Origin: Bacteroidota bacterium
GTDB lineage: Bacteria; Bacteroidota; Ignavibacteria; Ignavibacteriales; Melioribacteraceae
Assembly (NCBI GenBank): GCA_021786655.1
Contig: JAJYMU010000138.1
Coordinates: forward strand, 1-13,796
Length of the DNA stretch: 13,796 nucleotides
Direction: 5' to 3'
Shown piece after piece: positions 6,545-13,796 of this stretch. How positions within the stretch are numbered: position 1 is the stretch's first letter; each line of letters opens with the position of its first letter. The translations under genes were made by a program, and so were the position numbers. The notes under the pieces were generated by a model, which saw only the letters and a list, made by a program, of their open reading frames with translations, did not search any database and had not been told where the DNA came from.

Positions 6545-8656
6545 TTACTTGAGCAAAATCATCTTGTTAACTTTTACAAAACTACCAGCTTCTATTCTGT
6601 AGAGGTACATACCGGAAGCCAAGTCTTTTGCAGACCATTCAACTGTATGAACACCAGCATTAAGATTATCGTTAACCAGTGTAACGATTTCTCTGCCGGT
6701 TACATCAAATACAGTCAATTTAACATGAGATTCTTTAGGTAATGCGAATCTGATATTAGTTGATGGGTTGAATGGATTAGGATAGTTTTGATATACAATG
6801 TAATCTGTTGGCACTGTATCCTGGTAATCTTGCTTAACTGCAGTTGCGATACCTAAGAGTTTCATTGCACCTCTAAGTGCAGTAACAATATATTTTGGAT
6901 TATGGATACCACCGCTCTTATCTTCAAATGCGGTAAATGCATTCCAATATGCACTCAATTGATCTTTTGTCCATTGGGGAGAAGGGGTGGGGAATCCAAA
7001 CCACGTTCCATCATCTTTCGTAAATCCGTACCCTTTGCTTAGCACCACACCTGGTATTGTCGTTGCTAATTGTGTCATTACGTTTGGAATCATTCCTCTG
7101 ACTTCGTTTTGTATTCCTTCTTCAACACCGTTGTTATCAAAATCAGCGGTGCCGTTCAGGTAAAACTTAACTTGATCGAAACCGGTTCCGAATGTGGAGC
7201 CATGGCATTGTGCACAAGCTTCCATATTATCTGTTCCATCAGGGGACATCATACTAAAAGTGTGACCACCCATTTTGATTATATTACCCTGTGCATCAGC
7301 GGTTACATTATTTGTGTACATGTGACATCTTACGCATGCGTCAACAGTAGCTCCGATATGATTTGTCTTAGCTAATTTTTGTCCGCCCAATTCTAGCATA
7401 TTGTTCGATTCCAACATATCGCCTTGCGCTCCATAATGAGGACCAAATCGCAAATTGATAGCTGATGTTCCGGCACCAGCTATAGCCGCATTAGCTTCCG
7501 TTCTTGATTGATGGCAATTCATACAAATTGCACCAAGACCGGCATTAGTAACCTGTGTTGTTGTTCCGCCAGGTGCAACTAGGGCTGCCGATACAGTTCT
7601 CAATTGGAATTGATTTGCGTCGCTATGTGGATCATGGCAAGCTGCACAAGTGATTGGTGCATAAGAGGCATCAAAATAGGGATCTGTAGTGGAAACACCT
7701 TCAACAAATTCTGCAAATCCTTTCCCGCTATGGCATCTTACGCAAATCTCACGTCCGGATCCGGTTGGATAGGAAGTGGAGACTGCATGTTTTGAAGTTG
7801 CCCATTGGTCTGGAAAGAAGTGATGGGTTCCTGAATCATGGCAATAAGCGCAAACTTTAGCATCCCATGAAGCTACCATTCTCTCATCCGTTGTAGTACC
7901 TAGGTGTCCACTTGCCGGACCATGGCAGCTTTCGCATTGAATGTTTGCTCTTGTCATCGCATCCGGAAATTGAGTAAGCAATTTAGCATAATTTCCGGGT
8001 GCTAAGGTAGTTGGGAATGTAAACGGAAAATCATCAAAACCATCATTTACAGCAGTCGAGTCTTTATCATAACCTGTTGTATGGCATCCTAAGCATGATG
8101 CACCATAGCGTGAACTCACAATTCCATCAACGCCTCTCTGCATCATTGTTGAATGGCCTGTATTTTCCCATTCAGCAACTTTGTCTGAATGGCATGTTTT
8201 GCATTGTAGTTTGGTATCTATTCCATTGATTACTGTGTTATATACACCGACGTATTTTGCTGCATTAAATGTTACAGTACCTGTATAAGTTCCGTCAGTC
8301 ACAGTAAGTACATAAGTTCCCGCTTTGTCAGACGTAAACGTAACTATCTGAGTGGAATCATTCTGAACATCTTTTGTTGTACCAATTTTAGCTGTAGAAC
8401 CAGACGGTTTCGTCGTAATAGAAAAAACCGGTGAAGCAAATTTCTTGCCTGTAATTGCTGCCTTAAAGTAACACAATGTTCCAACGCCAACATTTGTTAA
8501 ACTGTTGAAAGGGTAAGTATAAATGTCAGTAGTGGATTTAACGACATCTCGCGGAGACACTCCATACGGAGAAAAACTTAACTTCACTGTTTGCGCACTT
8601 ATTGATGCAGTAATAAGTATCAATGCGGAGAGAATAATTGTAAATTTGCGAATCAT
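6545..8656 (-). CDS. Secreted nine-heme c-type cytochrome with T9SS sorting domain
   Basis: This 703-residue protein is likely an extracellular or surface electron carrier. A signal peptide covers about 1-21 (ILITASISA then QT). An Ig/PKD-like beta region spans about 22-135 (TSDKAGTYVLTVTDG). Nine CxxCH haem-c motifs start at residues 152, 188, 241, 269, 305, 337, 378, 441 and 481. Patterns such as WENTGHS, CHGPASGH and WATSKHA resemble the cytochrome c554/NrfA-like multiheme group, in which an upstream His can be the distal ligand. A Ca-loop-like segment (DFDNNGVEEG, 505-514) follows. The C-terminal domain (about 619-703) opens with NYPNPFNPSTNI and ends KMILLK, a type A T9SS sorting domain, so the protein should cross the outer membrane and be anchored or released. 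The partner and electron donor are unknown. It is divergent from cysS, with a strong SD and its own terminator. Nitrite or hydroxylamine chemistry cannot be claimed from sequence. Confidence 0.93.
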   Translation of the reverse strand: MIRKFTIILSALILITASISAQTVKLSFSPYGVSPRDVVKSTTDIYTYPFNSLTNVGVGTLCYFKAAITGKKFASPVFSITTKPSGSTAKIGTTKDVQNDSTQIVTFTSDKAGTYVLTVTDGTYTGTVTFNAAKYVGVYNTVINGIDTKLQCKTCHSDKVAEWENTGHSTMMQRGVDGIVSSRYGASCLGCHTTGYDKDSTAVNDGFDDFPFTFPTTLAPGNYAKLLTQFPDAMTRANIQCESCHGPASGHLGTTTDERMVASWDAKVCAYCHDSGTHHFFPDQWATSKHAVSTSYPTGSGREICVRCHSGKGFAEFVEGVSTTDPYFDASYAPITCAACHDPHSDANQFQLRTVSAALVAPGGTTTQVTNAGLGAICMNCHQSRTEANAAIAGAGTSAINLRFGPHYGAQGDMLESNNMLELGGQKLAKTNHIGATVDACVRCHMYTNNVTADAQGNIIKMGGHTFSMMSPDGTDNMEACAQCHGSTFGTGFDQVKFYLNGTADFDNNGVEEGIQNEVRGMIPNVMTQLATTIPGVVLSKGYGFTKDDGTWFGFPTPSPQWTKDQLSAYWNAFTAFEDKSGGIHNPKYIVTALRGAMKLLGIATAVKQDYQDTVPTDYIVYQNYPNPFNPSTNIRFALPKESHVKLTVFDVTGREIVTLVNDNLNAGVHTVEWSAKDLASGMYLYRIEAGSFVKVNKMILLK

Positions 8657-8910
8657 TTTAATCCTCCATTAATTAAAGTATTATCTTTTGTGACTCAATT
8701 ATCCGAAATAGAGATAAAAAGAGATTTATGCTTTTTATTCTAATTTCTAATTAAAAAATAAAAAAAATAATAAAGATGTCAAAGTCTAAAAAAGATTTTT
8801 TTTAGCTAAGAGTTAAAGAATTAAATTTTTATCAAAAACTATTTTTTTATTTATTTGTTGTTAGAACTTATCAAAATGTGTAAATATCACTTATAAATTA
8901 TCGAGTGCAA
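8657..8910. promoter_or_regulatory. AT-rich divergent spacer between cytochrome and cysS
   Basis: About 250 bases of very AT-rich, non-coding sequence must contain promoters for both divergent genes. For cysS the best candidate is TTGTTA (8858-8863), a 17-nt spacer and TAAATA (8881-8886), which is a poor match to sigma-70. I found no exact Bacteroidota-type TAnnTTTG element. Poly-A and poly-T tracts (8754-8767, 8794-8803) suggest bent DNA. Both promoter positions remain unassigned. Confidence 0.4.
8663..8667 (-). promoter_or_regulatory. Shine-Dalgarno site of the cytochrome gene
   Basis: On the minus strand GGAGG lies 6 nt before ATG 8656. This strong site fixes the start just ahead of the signal peptide (MIRKFTIILS) and suggests efficient translation of the cytochrome. 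Confidence 0.8.
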
Positions 8911-10320
8911 ATGCTGATTTATAACACACTTTCACGCAAAAAAGAAGAATTCCATCCAATTCATCCGGATTTCGTGACGATGTACGTTTGCGGGCCTACC
9001 GTATATGATTTTTTCCATATCGGAAACGCCCGATCATTTATCATGGCGGACATAATACGAAGATATCTTGAGTTCAAAGGTTTCAAAGTAAAGTTCACAA
9101 TGAACATTACTGATGTAGATGATAATATTATCAAAAAATCGATACAGGAAAAGAAACCAGCATCGGAAGTTGCTGCCTATTATGCACAAGCTTTTTTCGA
9201 TGACATGAAAAAGCTTAAAGTTAGCGCCGCAACTTTTAATCCGAGGGCAACGAACCATATTGAAACGATGATAAATTTAATCTCCGATTTGGAAAAGAAA
9301 GGTATTGCATACAACGTTAACGGGAATGTGTTTTTTGATGTATCGAAGTTTAATGAGTATGGAAAACTAAGCGGTAAGAATATTAATGAGCTGGAAGCGG
9401 GGGCTCGAATTGAAATTAATGATGAGAAAAAAAATCCTTTGGATTTTGCTCTTTGGAAAAAAGCAAAAGAAGGTGAGCCTTCGTGGGACAGCCCATGGGG
9501 AAAAGGCAGGCCTGGCTGGCATATCGAATGCTCTGCAATGAGCACGAATCTATTAGGTAAGACGATAGACATTCATGCCGGAGGGAATGATCTGATTTTT
9601 CCACATCATGAAAACGAAATTGCGCAGAGTGAATCGGCATTCGAACAAAAATTTGTAAACTATTGGATGCACTTTGGTTTTTTAAATATTCAGAACGAGA
9701 AGATGTCCAAATCGTTGGGCAACTTTTTTACCGCAAGAGAGATACTTACAAAATACTCCGCCGAAGCAATAAGACTTTTCTTCTCTCAAACGTATTATGG
9801 CGGACCGCTTAATTTCAGTGACGAGCTACTTGACTCCGCTCAGAAGGGAGCTGAGAAAATCATAAACCTTGCTGAAAAAATTGAACACTCCTTAAAAGCT
9901 GCAACCGACGATGGCGTCAATCCCGATTTTAATTTTCAGAAATACTACGATGACTTTGCCAAAGTAATGGATGATGATTTCAACACGCCGCAAGGCGTCG
10001 CGGTAATTTTTGATTTTGTAAAGGCGGTCAATAAAATAATCTCTGATAATGAGAAAATTAAGATTCAGTTTTTTGTTGACGCTAAGAAATTCTTGAAGGG
10101 TGTAGCTGATAACGTGCTGGGAATAATTAGTTTGGAACAATTAGGAAAATCTTCGGAGGGTATATTGGAAGATGATTTAATTAAATTGTTGATAGGGGTA
10201 AGAGAAACTCTAAAGAAAGAAAAGAATTTCTCTCTTGCAGATCAGATTAGAAATGATTTGAACAAACTAGGTATTTTACTTGAAGACAGTAAATCCGGAA
10301 CTACTTTCAAAAAGAGATAA
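8911..10320 (+). CDS. cysS: Cysteinyl-tRNA synthetase
   Basis: CysRS charges tRNA-Cys in the cytoplasm. It has 469 residues from ATG 8911. The class I motifs are present: HIGN (36-39) and KMSKS (264-268). The zinc site of the family is complete: C27 in YVCGPTVYD, C207 in GWHIECSAMS, and H232 and E236 in FPHHENEIAQSE. NITDVDDNII (65-74) and GGNDLIFPHHE are also diagnostic. The C-terminal part is the helical tRNA-binding region, ending with a LADQIRNDLNKLGILLEDS segment typical of CysRS. A GTG at 8905 would add two residues; ATG 8911 is preferred because MLIYNTLSRKKEEF aligns with the start of known CysRS. There is no clear SD, which is common in Bacteroidota relatives. It appears to stand alone: the cytochrome upstream is divergent and a barrel gene begins about 100 nt downstream. 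Confidence 0.96.
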   Translation: MLIYNTLSRKKEEFHPIHPDFVTMYVCGPTVYDFFHIGNARSFIMADIIRRYLEFKGFKVKFTMNITDVDDNIIKKSIQEKKPASEVAAYYAQAFFDDMKKLKVSAATFNPRATNHIETMINLISDLEKKGIAYNVNGNVFFDVSKFNEYGKLSGKNINELEAGARIEINDEKKNPLDFALWKKAKEGEPSWDSPWGKGRPGWHIECSAMSTNLLGKTIDIHAGGNDLIFPHHENEIAQSESAFEQKFVNYWMHFGFLNIQNEKMSKSLGNFFTAREILTKYSAEAIRLFFSQTYYGGPLNFSDELLDSAQKGAEKIINLAEKIEHSLKAATDDGVNPDFNFQKYYDDFAKVMDDDFNTPQGVAVIFDFVKAVNKIISDNEKIKIQFFVDAKKFLKGVADNVLGIISLEQLGKSSEGILEDDLIKLLIGVRETLKKEKNFSLADQIRNDLNKLGILLEDSKSGTTFKKR

Positions 10321-10422
10321 ACCCTTGCTTGGATAATATAGGAATTACTTTCGCCTAGTTTTTTCTGCATAAGACAAAAATTCTTTCTAATTTACTTTTA
10401 AGATTTGCGGGACGAAACCACA

Positions 10423-11193
10423 ATGAAAAAAATCTTTTCGTTAATATTTATTCTTTTCATTAGCTCTCAATTATTTAGCCAAGGCACGAGCGGTTCGAAT
10501 GCAAAATACGAATACAGAAATCTGATCGATTTGCCGACCGCCGGAATCCTTCAGAAAGGATTTACCGGCGTATCCATGGATATTATGCCGAACGGGGTTG
10601 TAGTTTCAAAAATTGAAGTCGGCGTCTTCGAGGGTTTTAGTTTCGGGATTTCTTATGGTGGAAGTAATATTATCGGTTCAGGAAATATTGAGTGGTATAA
10701 GCTTCCCGGCATTAACATAAGAGGAAGAATCATCGACGAGAGTCAAGCGTTGCCGGCTATCACGGTTGGTTTTGACTCACAAGGAAAAGGAAATTATAAC
10801 CGCGATCTTGATCGATACCAAATAAAGTCTCCTGGATTCTTTGCTGCCGCATCAAAAAATTTTGAATTCTTCGGCTACTTAAGTCTTCACGGTGTGATTA
10901 ACTATTCTCTTGAAAGAAATGATGGCGACAAGGACATAGACATCGGCGTCGGCTTCGAAAAAACCCTTGGCGGAAGAGTCTCATTGCTTGGTGAATACGA
11001 TTTTGGAACCAACGATAATACCGGCAGTTCACTTGGGAAAGGCAACGGATATTTGAATATGGGTCTGCGCTGGTCGGTTGGAGAAGGTTTAACGCTTGGT
11101 CTTAATTTCAGAGATTTGTTGGATAATAAACGAATTAACAGCAACAGTGCCGATAGAGGTATTTTTGTTGAATATGTAAAAAGTTTATTCTAG
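10423..11193 (+). CDS. Predicted outer-membrane beta-barrel protein, possibly YjbH-like
   Basis: This 256-residue protein has a signal peptide at about 1-20 (MKKIFSLIFILFISSQLFSQ). The rest alternates short amphipathic strands and turns rich in Gly, Asn and aromatics, as in small outer-membrane barrels, and ends in Phe (YVKSLF), a common last residue of barrels. The segments LIDLPTAGILQKGFTGV (34-50), INIRGRIIDESQALPAITVGF (97-117) and the following AAASKNFEFFGYLSLHGVINYS resemble the YjbH exopolysaccharide-associated barrel family. That is recognition from memory and is tentative. ATG 10423 is chosen over an in-frame TTG at 10405 because it starts directly at the signal peptide; no strong SD is seen. 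It lies about 100 nt after cysS and 150 nt before a Tyr-rich lipoprotein. A barrel next to a lipoprotein fits an envelope function, but the specific function is unknown. Confidence 0.75.
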   Translation: MKKIFSLIFILFISSQLFSQGTSGSNAKYEYRNLIDLPTAGILQKGFTGVSMDIMPNGVVVSKIEVGVFEGFSFGISYGGSNIIGSGNIEWYKLPGINIRGRIIDESQALPAITVGFDSQGKGNYNRDLDRYQIKSPGFFAAASKNFEFFGYLSLHGVINYSLERNDGDKDIDIGVGFEKTLGGRVSLLGEYDFGTNDNTGSSLGKGNGYLNMGLRWSVGEGLTLGLNFRDLLDNKRINSNSADRGIFVEYVKSLF

Positions 11194-11331
11194 CCGTTTG
11201 TATTTCAAAACGAACACATCAGTTCACTCTTCTATACACATAACTTAGTTTTCGTTCAAATAGCTGCATTTCTACCTTTCTTTTGGAACTGAAAAGGGTA
11301 TAGTTTTTGTATAAGATATATAGAATTTTAA

Positions 11332-11338
11332 AGGGTGG
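11332..11338 (+). promoter_or_regulatory. Shine-Dalgarno-like site choosing ATG 11344
   Basis: AGGGTGG sits 5 nt before ATG 11344. A GTG start at 11335 would place the initiation codon inside this site, so the ATG is favoured. The ATG also starts exactly at a lipoprotein signal peptide. Confidence 0.5.
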
Positions 11339-11343
11339 TTGTC

Positions 11344-12306
11344 ATGAAAACATTAATCAAATTATTAGCCGTCGTTCCGCTTTTATGGTTAGGTGGTTGT
11401 TATACTCAAATTGCCGTCCGTGATACTGGTTATGGAAATGGTGGATACACAAACGGAGACGGGCAGTATGCGCAGAATGACCAGTCTCAGGACTCCACGC
11501 AGTATTATGATCAGGCAGACTCTAACTATTACCCCGATAATTATAACTATAACTACGATAACGGTTATTCCGGATACAGAAGATACCTTTGGGGATATTA
11601 TCCTTCATATGGTTTTAACTTAGGATACTACTACGATCCTTTCGGGTATGATTGGTATGGTTACAGTCCTTATTATTATTGGGGACACGGCTATTACTGG
11701 TCTAACTACTATTATCCCAACAGTCTATGGGGATATTACAACGACTACTGGGGTAACTATATGCCGTACACAAATTATAAGTACAGATCATACACAGCTT
11801 TGAGACCGAGAGGTAACGAAGGCGACCGCGGTTCTGCTACTAGATATAGAAATTCAGGCGGTGGCGGCAGAGGTTCTGCTACAGGAGTAGGATATCCCAC
11901 TAGAGATAGAAACGCTAACACCGGTTTGAATGTTGATCTAGGAAATGTCAGAGTCTCTCGTGATGCCAATAATGGAAACAGTTCAGGTTCGCGCGTGTCA
12001 AAAGAATCACCGAAAAACAATACAAACACGCGTAACGCTGAGGTAAGATCGCGCAACAGAAATGAAAGACAAAACCCTCAGGTTAGGGATAATTCGAATC
12101 GCAGAAGCGGTGAATCTGGGCGAGCTACAAGAGGAGAAAGTTCACGTCCAAGTTATTCTCCTCCGCCGCGTTCCGAAAGACCAGCTCCGAGCTATACGCC
12201 AAGAAGTGAACCCAGCTCTCGGCCAGCACCTTCTGAAGCGCCGCGTTCTGAAAGTTCAGGACGTTCGAGTTCCGGTTCTAGAGAATCAAGTGGTCGAGGA
12301 AGATAA
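11344..12306 (+). CDS. Tyr-rich lipoprotein with Arg/Ser/Pro-rich tail, function unknown
   Basis: I do not recognise this 320-residue protein. Residues 1-19 form a lipoprotein signal peptide (MKTLIKLLAVVPLLWLGGC) with lipobox LGGC and acyl-acceptor C19, so it should be processed by LspA and anchored in a membrane, probably the outer one. Residues 31-150 are exceptionally Tyr-rich (37 of 120), with many Trp, Gly, Asn and Asp in motifs such as GYYYDPFGYDWYGY and YYWGHGYYWSNYYY. Residues 151-320 switch to a disordered, basic, low-complexity tail rich in Arg, Ser, Gly, Asn and Pro, with PRSE/RPAPS repeats near the end (about 256-300). C19 is the only cysteine. This is one continuous frame with a proper signal peptide and SD, so it is a real gene despite the odd composition. 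It is followed 50 nt later by an OmpP1/FadL-like gene. An adhesive, scaffold or polymer-binding role is speculation. Confidence 0.85.
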   Translation: MKTLIKLLAVVPLLWLGGCYTQIAVRDTGYGNGGYTNGDGQYAQNDQSQDSTQYYDQADSNYYPDNYNYNYDNGYSGYRRYLWGYYPSYGFNLGYYYDPFGYDWYGYSPYYYWGHGYYWSNYYYPNSLWGYYNDYWGNYMPYTNYKYRSYTALRPRGNEGDRGSATRYRNSGGGGRGSATGVGYPTRDRNANTGLNVDLGNVRVSRDANNGNSSGSRVSKESPKNNTNTRNAEVRSRNRNERQNPQVRDNSNRRSGESGRATRGESSRPSYSPPPRSERPAPSYTPRSEPSSRPAPSEAPRSESSGRSSSGSRESSGRGR

Positions 12307-12347
12307 TTATTGTTTCGTTGGTACAGTATTAATTATTCAACAACGTT

Positions 12348-12352
12348 GAGGA
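12348..12352 (+). promoter_or_regulatory. Shine-Dalgarno site of the OmpP1/FadL-like gene
   Basis: GAGGA lies 4 nt before ATG 12357, supporting that start, which begins directly at a signal peptide. Confidence 0.5.
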
Positions 12353-12356
12353 AATT

Positions 12357-13796
12357 ATGAAAAGCTATTTGAAGTTTCTAGGAATGTTCTTGCTGATGAT
12401 GGTTTGCACACTTCATGCGCAGGACTTCAACGATGCATTAAGGTTGAGCGATCCGGGAATCATCAGCGGTCCCAGATCTCTTGGAATGGGAAATGCGTAT
12501 ACTGCTATCAGCAATGATTTATCTGCCGCGATTTTTAATCCGGCTGGTTTTGGTCTAATTCGAAAACTACAATTTGACGGCGCATTAGGAAATAATTCTT
12601 TGAGCAATAACGTAACATTTTTTGGAAACAGTACAAACGCTTCCAACAGTTCTACAAAACTAAGCCAATTTGGATTTGCGTTTCCTATTCCAACGTCAAG
12701 AGGAAGTCTGGTGTTTGCGCTGGGCTACAATCAACTCAAAGATTATAACAACGTTGTTAAGTTCGACGGTTACAATCCGGGTAATACTTCTAAAATTCAA
12801 GACTTGGTTTATTCCTCGAATCCGGATGATAATGACTTTGCATATAATTTAGGATTAAGCTACACACTCCGCGATGCTAACAACAATTCTCTGGGTGATA
12901 CTACCTTAATAAACGGAAAATTAAACCAGAGTGGTAACATCCTTAGTGAAGGCACAATTAACAGTTGGTACTTCGGTGGTGCTGTTGAGGTTGAACAAAA
13001 TGTATTTGTCGGTGCAACAATTAACATTATCACCGGCACATTCAAAAGAACGTTGGATTATTGGGAAAAGAATTTGTTGAATAATTACCCTTCAACATTA
13101 CAGCTTGATCCTACCGACAGCAGAACTGCCGGCTTCCAATCGTTTTACAGAAATACAATTTTGAATTGGGATATTTCCGGCTGGGATGCAAAGATCGGAA
13201 TGTTAGCTAAAGTTAATGATTCATTTAATCTCGGCGCGACAATAAGATTCCCAAGGACTTACACAATAAAAGAAACTTATTCCGTTTACGGTGAAAGCAA
13301 TTTCGCAACGACTACTTTTAAAATCGATCCGCCAATTGATTACCGGAGCGAGTACAATATCACGACTCCGTACGAATTTACATTAGGCGGTTCGTTCAAA
13401 AACGATATTGTTACTATGAGCGCCGATGCAACAATGATTGATTTTACTCAAATGCAGTTCTCAAGCGGTCTTGACCAGATCACGCGAGAACAAAACAACA
13501 ATTATATCAAATCACTTTTCAGAACCGTTTATAATTTGAATGCCGGCGCTGAAGTTAGAATTCCAAACAGCGGATTTGCTTTGAGAGGCGGATTCATGTA
13601 TAAACCGTCGCCGTACCAGGGTGATCCTACCGACTACGATAAGAAATATGTAACTGTTGGTCTCGGCTACAAAACCGCGTCTAATCTTTCACTTAATCTT
13701 GCTTACTCTCACGGATGGTGGAAAGATTTTGGCGACAATTACGGATACAATGTTTCCCGCACTTATCAGGATATAACGCAAGATAATTTTGTTATG
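12357..13796 (+). CDS. OmpP1/FadL-type outer-membrane protein (3' end outside window)
   Basis: This frame is open from ATG 12357 to the last base of the window (480 codons), so the C-terminus is missing. A signal peptide covers about 1-22 (KFLGMFLLMMVCTLHAQ). Next comes the N-terminal hallmark of the OmpP1/FadL/TodX transporter family: GPRSLGMGNAYTAISNDLSA (38-57) followed by AIFNPAGFG, where family members have a G-x-GxG-A-x-ND-x-A-x-x-NPAG pattern. The remainder is alternating beta strands, for example QFGFAFPIP, SWYFGGAVEVEQNVFVGATIN, FNLGATIRFP and EVRIPNSGFALRGGFMYKP, as expected of a barrel. FadL-type proteins pass hydrophobic compounds across the outer membrane. In Ignavibacteria and relatives, similar proteins are often paralogous and of unknown cargo, so the substrate cannot be given. 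It follows the Tyr-rich lipoprotein by 50 nt in the same direction and is probably cotranscribed. Confidence 0.85.
   Translation, partial: MKSYLKFLGMFLLMMVCTLHAQDFNDALRLSDPGIISGPRSLGMGNAYTAISNDLSAAIFNPAGFGLIRKLQFDGALGNNSLSNNVTFFGNSTNASNSSTKLSQFGFAFPIPTSRGSLVFALGYNQLKDYNNVVKFDGYNPGNTSKIQDLVYSSNPDDNDFAYNLGLSYTLRDANNNSLGDTTLINGKLNQSGNILSEGTINSWYFGGAVEVEQNVFVGATINIITGTFKRTLDYWEKNLLNNYPSTLQLDPTDSRTAGFQSFYRNTILNWDISGWDAKIGMLAKVNDSFNLGATIRFPRTYTIKETYSVYGESNFATTTFKIDPPIDYRSEYNITTPYEFTLGGSFKNDIVTMSADATMIDFTQMQFSSGLDQITREQNNNYIKSLFRTVYNLNAGAEVRIPNSGFALRGGFMYKPSPYQGDPTDYDKKYVTVGLGYKTASNLSLNLAYSHGWWKDFGDNYGYNVSRTYQDITQDNFVM

Noticed and set aside
8754..8803. Possible small RNA or leader peptide in the AT-rich divergent spacer
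   Set aside because: There is no stable hairpin, no SD with a start codon and no terminator; only A and T tracts are visible.
9180..9640. Overlapping minus-strand open frames inside cysS
   Set aside because: These are shadows of the CysRS coding sequence, with no family motifs and no SD.
10339..10364. Possible terminator after cysS (TAGG ... CCTA followed by GTTTTTT)
   Set aside because: The stem is only 4 bp with an 11-nt loop, too weak to call although a T-run follows.
11196..11213. Inverted repeat CGTTTG...CAAAACG after the small barrel gene
   Set aside because: The stem needs a bulge, is AT-rich, and has no T-run on the downstream side, so it is not a convincing terminator.
12341..12348. 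Palindrome CAACGTTG next to the SD of the FadL-like gene
   Set aside because: Eight bases of symmetry are expected by chance in this length and no second copy was seen.
12062..12349. Alternative plus-strand frame over the lipoprotein tail
   Set aside because: It arises from the repetitive Arg/Ser codons; the lipoprotein frame has a signal peptide, lipobox and SD, while this one has none.

Overview
The window looks like chromosomal DNA from a bacterium of the Bacteroidota/Chlorobi group, most likely the Ignavibacteria. The main clue is the C-terminal sorting domain of the multiheme cytochrome: an NYPNPFNPST motif, a GREI/LVN region, and a terminal KMILLK. This is typical of type IX secretion (T9SS) cargo in that lineage. 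An IleRS with the long C-terminal extension, a lysine-rich DksA-like protein and an AT-leaning composition agree. The taxonomic call is inferred from protein style, not from a marker gene. I see no tRNA, rRNA, CRISPR array, insertion sequence or phage gene, and no gene-free stretch longer than 300 bases.

Layout. (1) Positions 2-2811, plus strand: a tightly packed housekeeping run of ileS (3' end only), a DksA/TraR-type regulator, lspA and an RluD-type pseudouridine synthase, with the last two overlapping by 38 nt. A separate atypical SDR/epimerase-like gene follows (2837-3781). (2) Positions 3796-6430, minus strand: hydF and aspA overlap by 8 nt. HydF is the scaffold/GTPase of [FeFe]-hydrogenase maturation and AspA is an aspartate ammonia-lyase. 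This points to anaerobic hydrogen metabolism, although no hydE, hydG or hydrogenase gene lies in the window. (3) Positions 6492-8656, minus strand: a secreted nine-heme c-type cytochrome with an Ig-like N-terminal region and a T9SS sorting tail, closed by a strong intrinsic terminator. (4) Positions 8911-10320, plus strand: cysS, divergent from the cytochrome across a very AT-rich spacer. (5) Positions 10423-13796, plus strand: three envelope genes. These are a small outer-membrane beta-barrel candidate, a tyrosine-rich lipoprotein with an Arg/Ser/Pro tail, and an OmpP1/FadL-type barrel that runs off the right edge.

Together the genes suggest an anaerobic or facultative Gram-negative bacterium with hydrogen metabolism and cell-surface electron transfer. 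I found no convincing wholly new system. The items most worth following are the hydF-aspA pair, the T9SS-targeted nonaheme cytochrome, the Tyr-rich lipoprotein next to two barrel genes, and the rearranged cysteine pattern in the DksA-like zinc finger.
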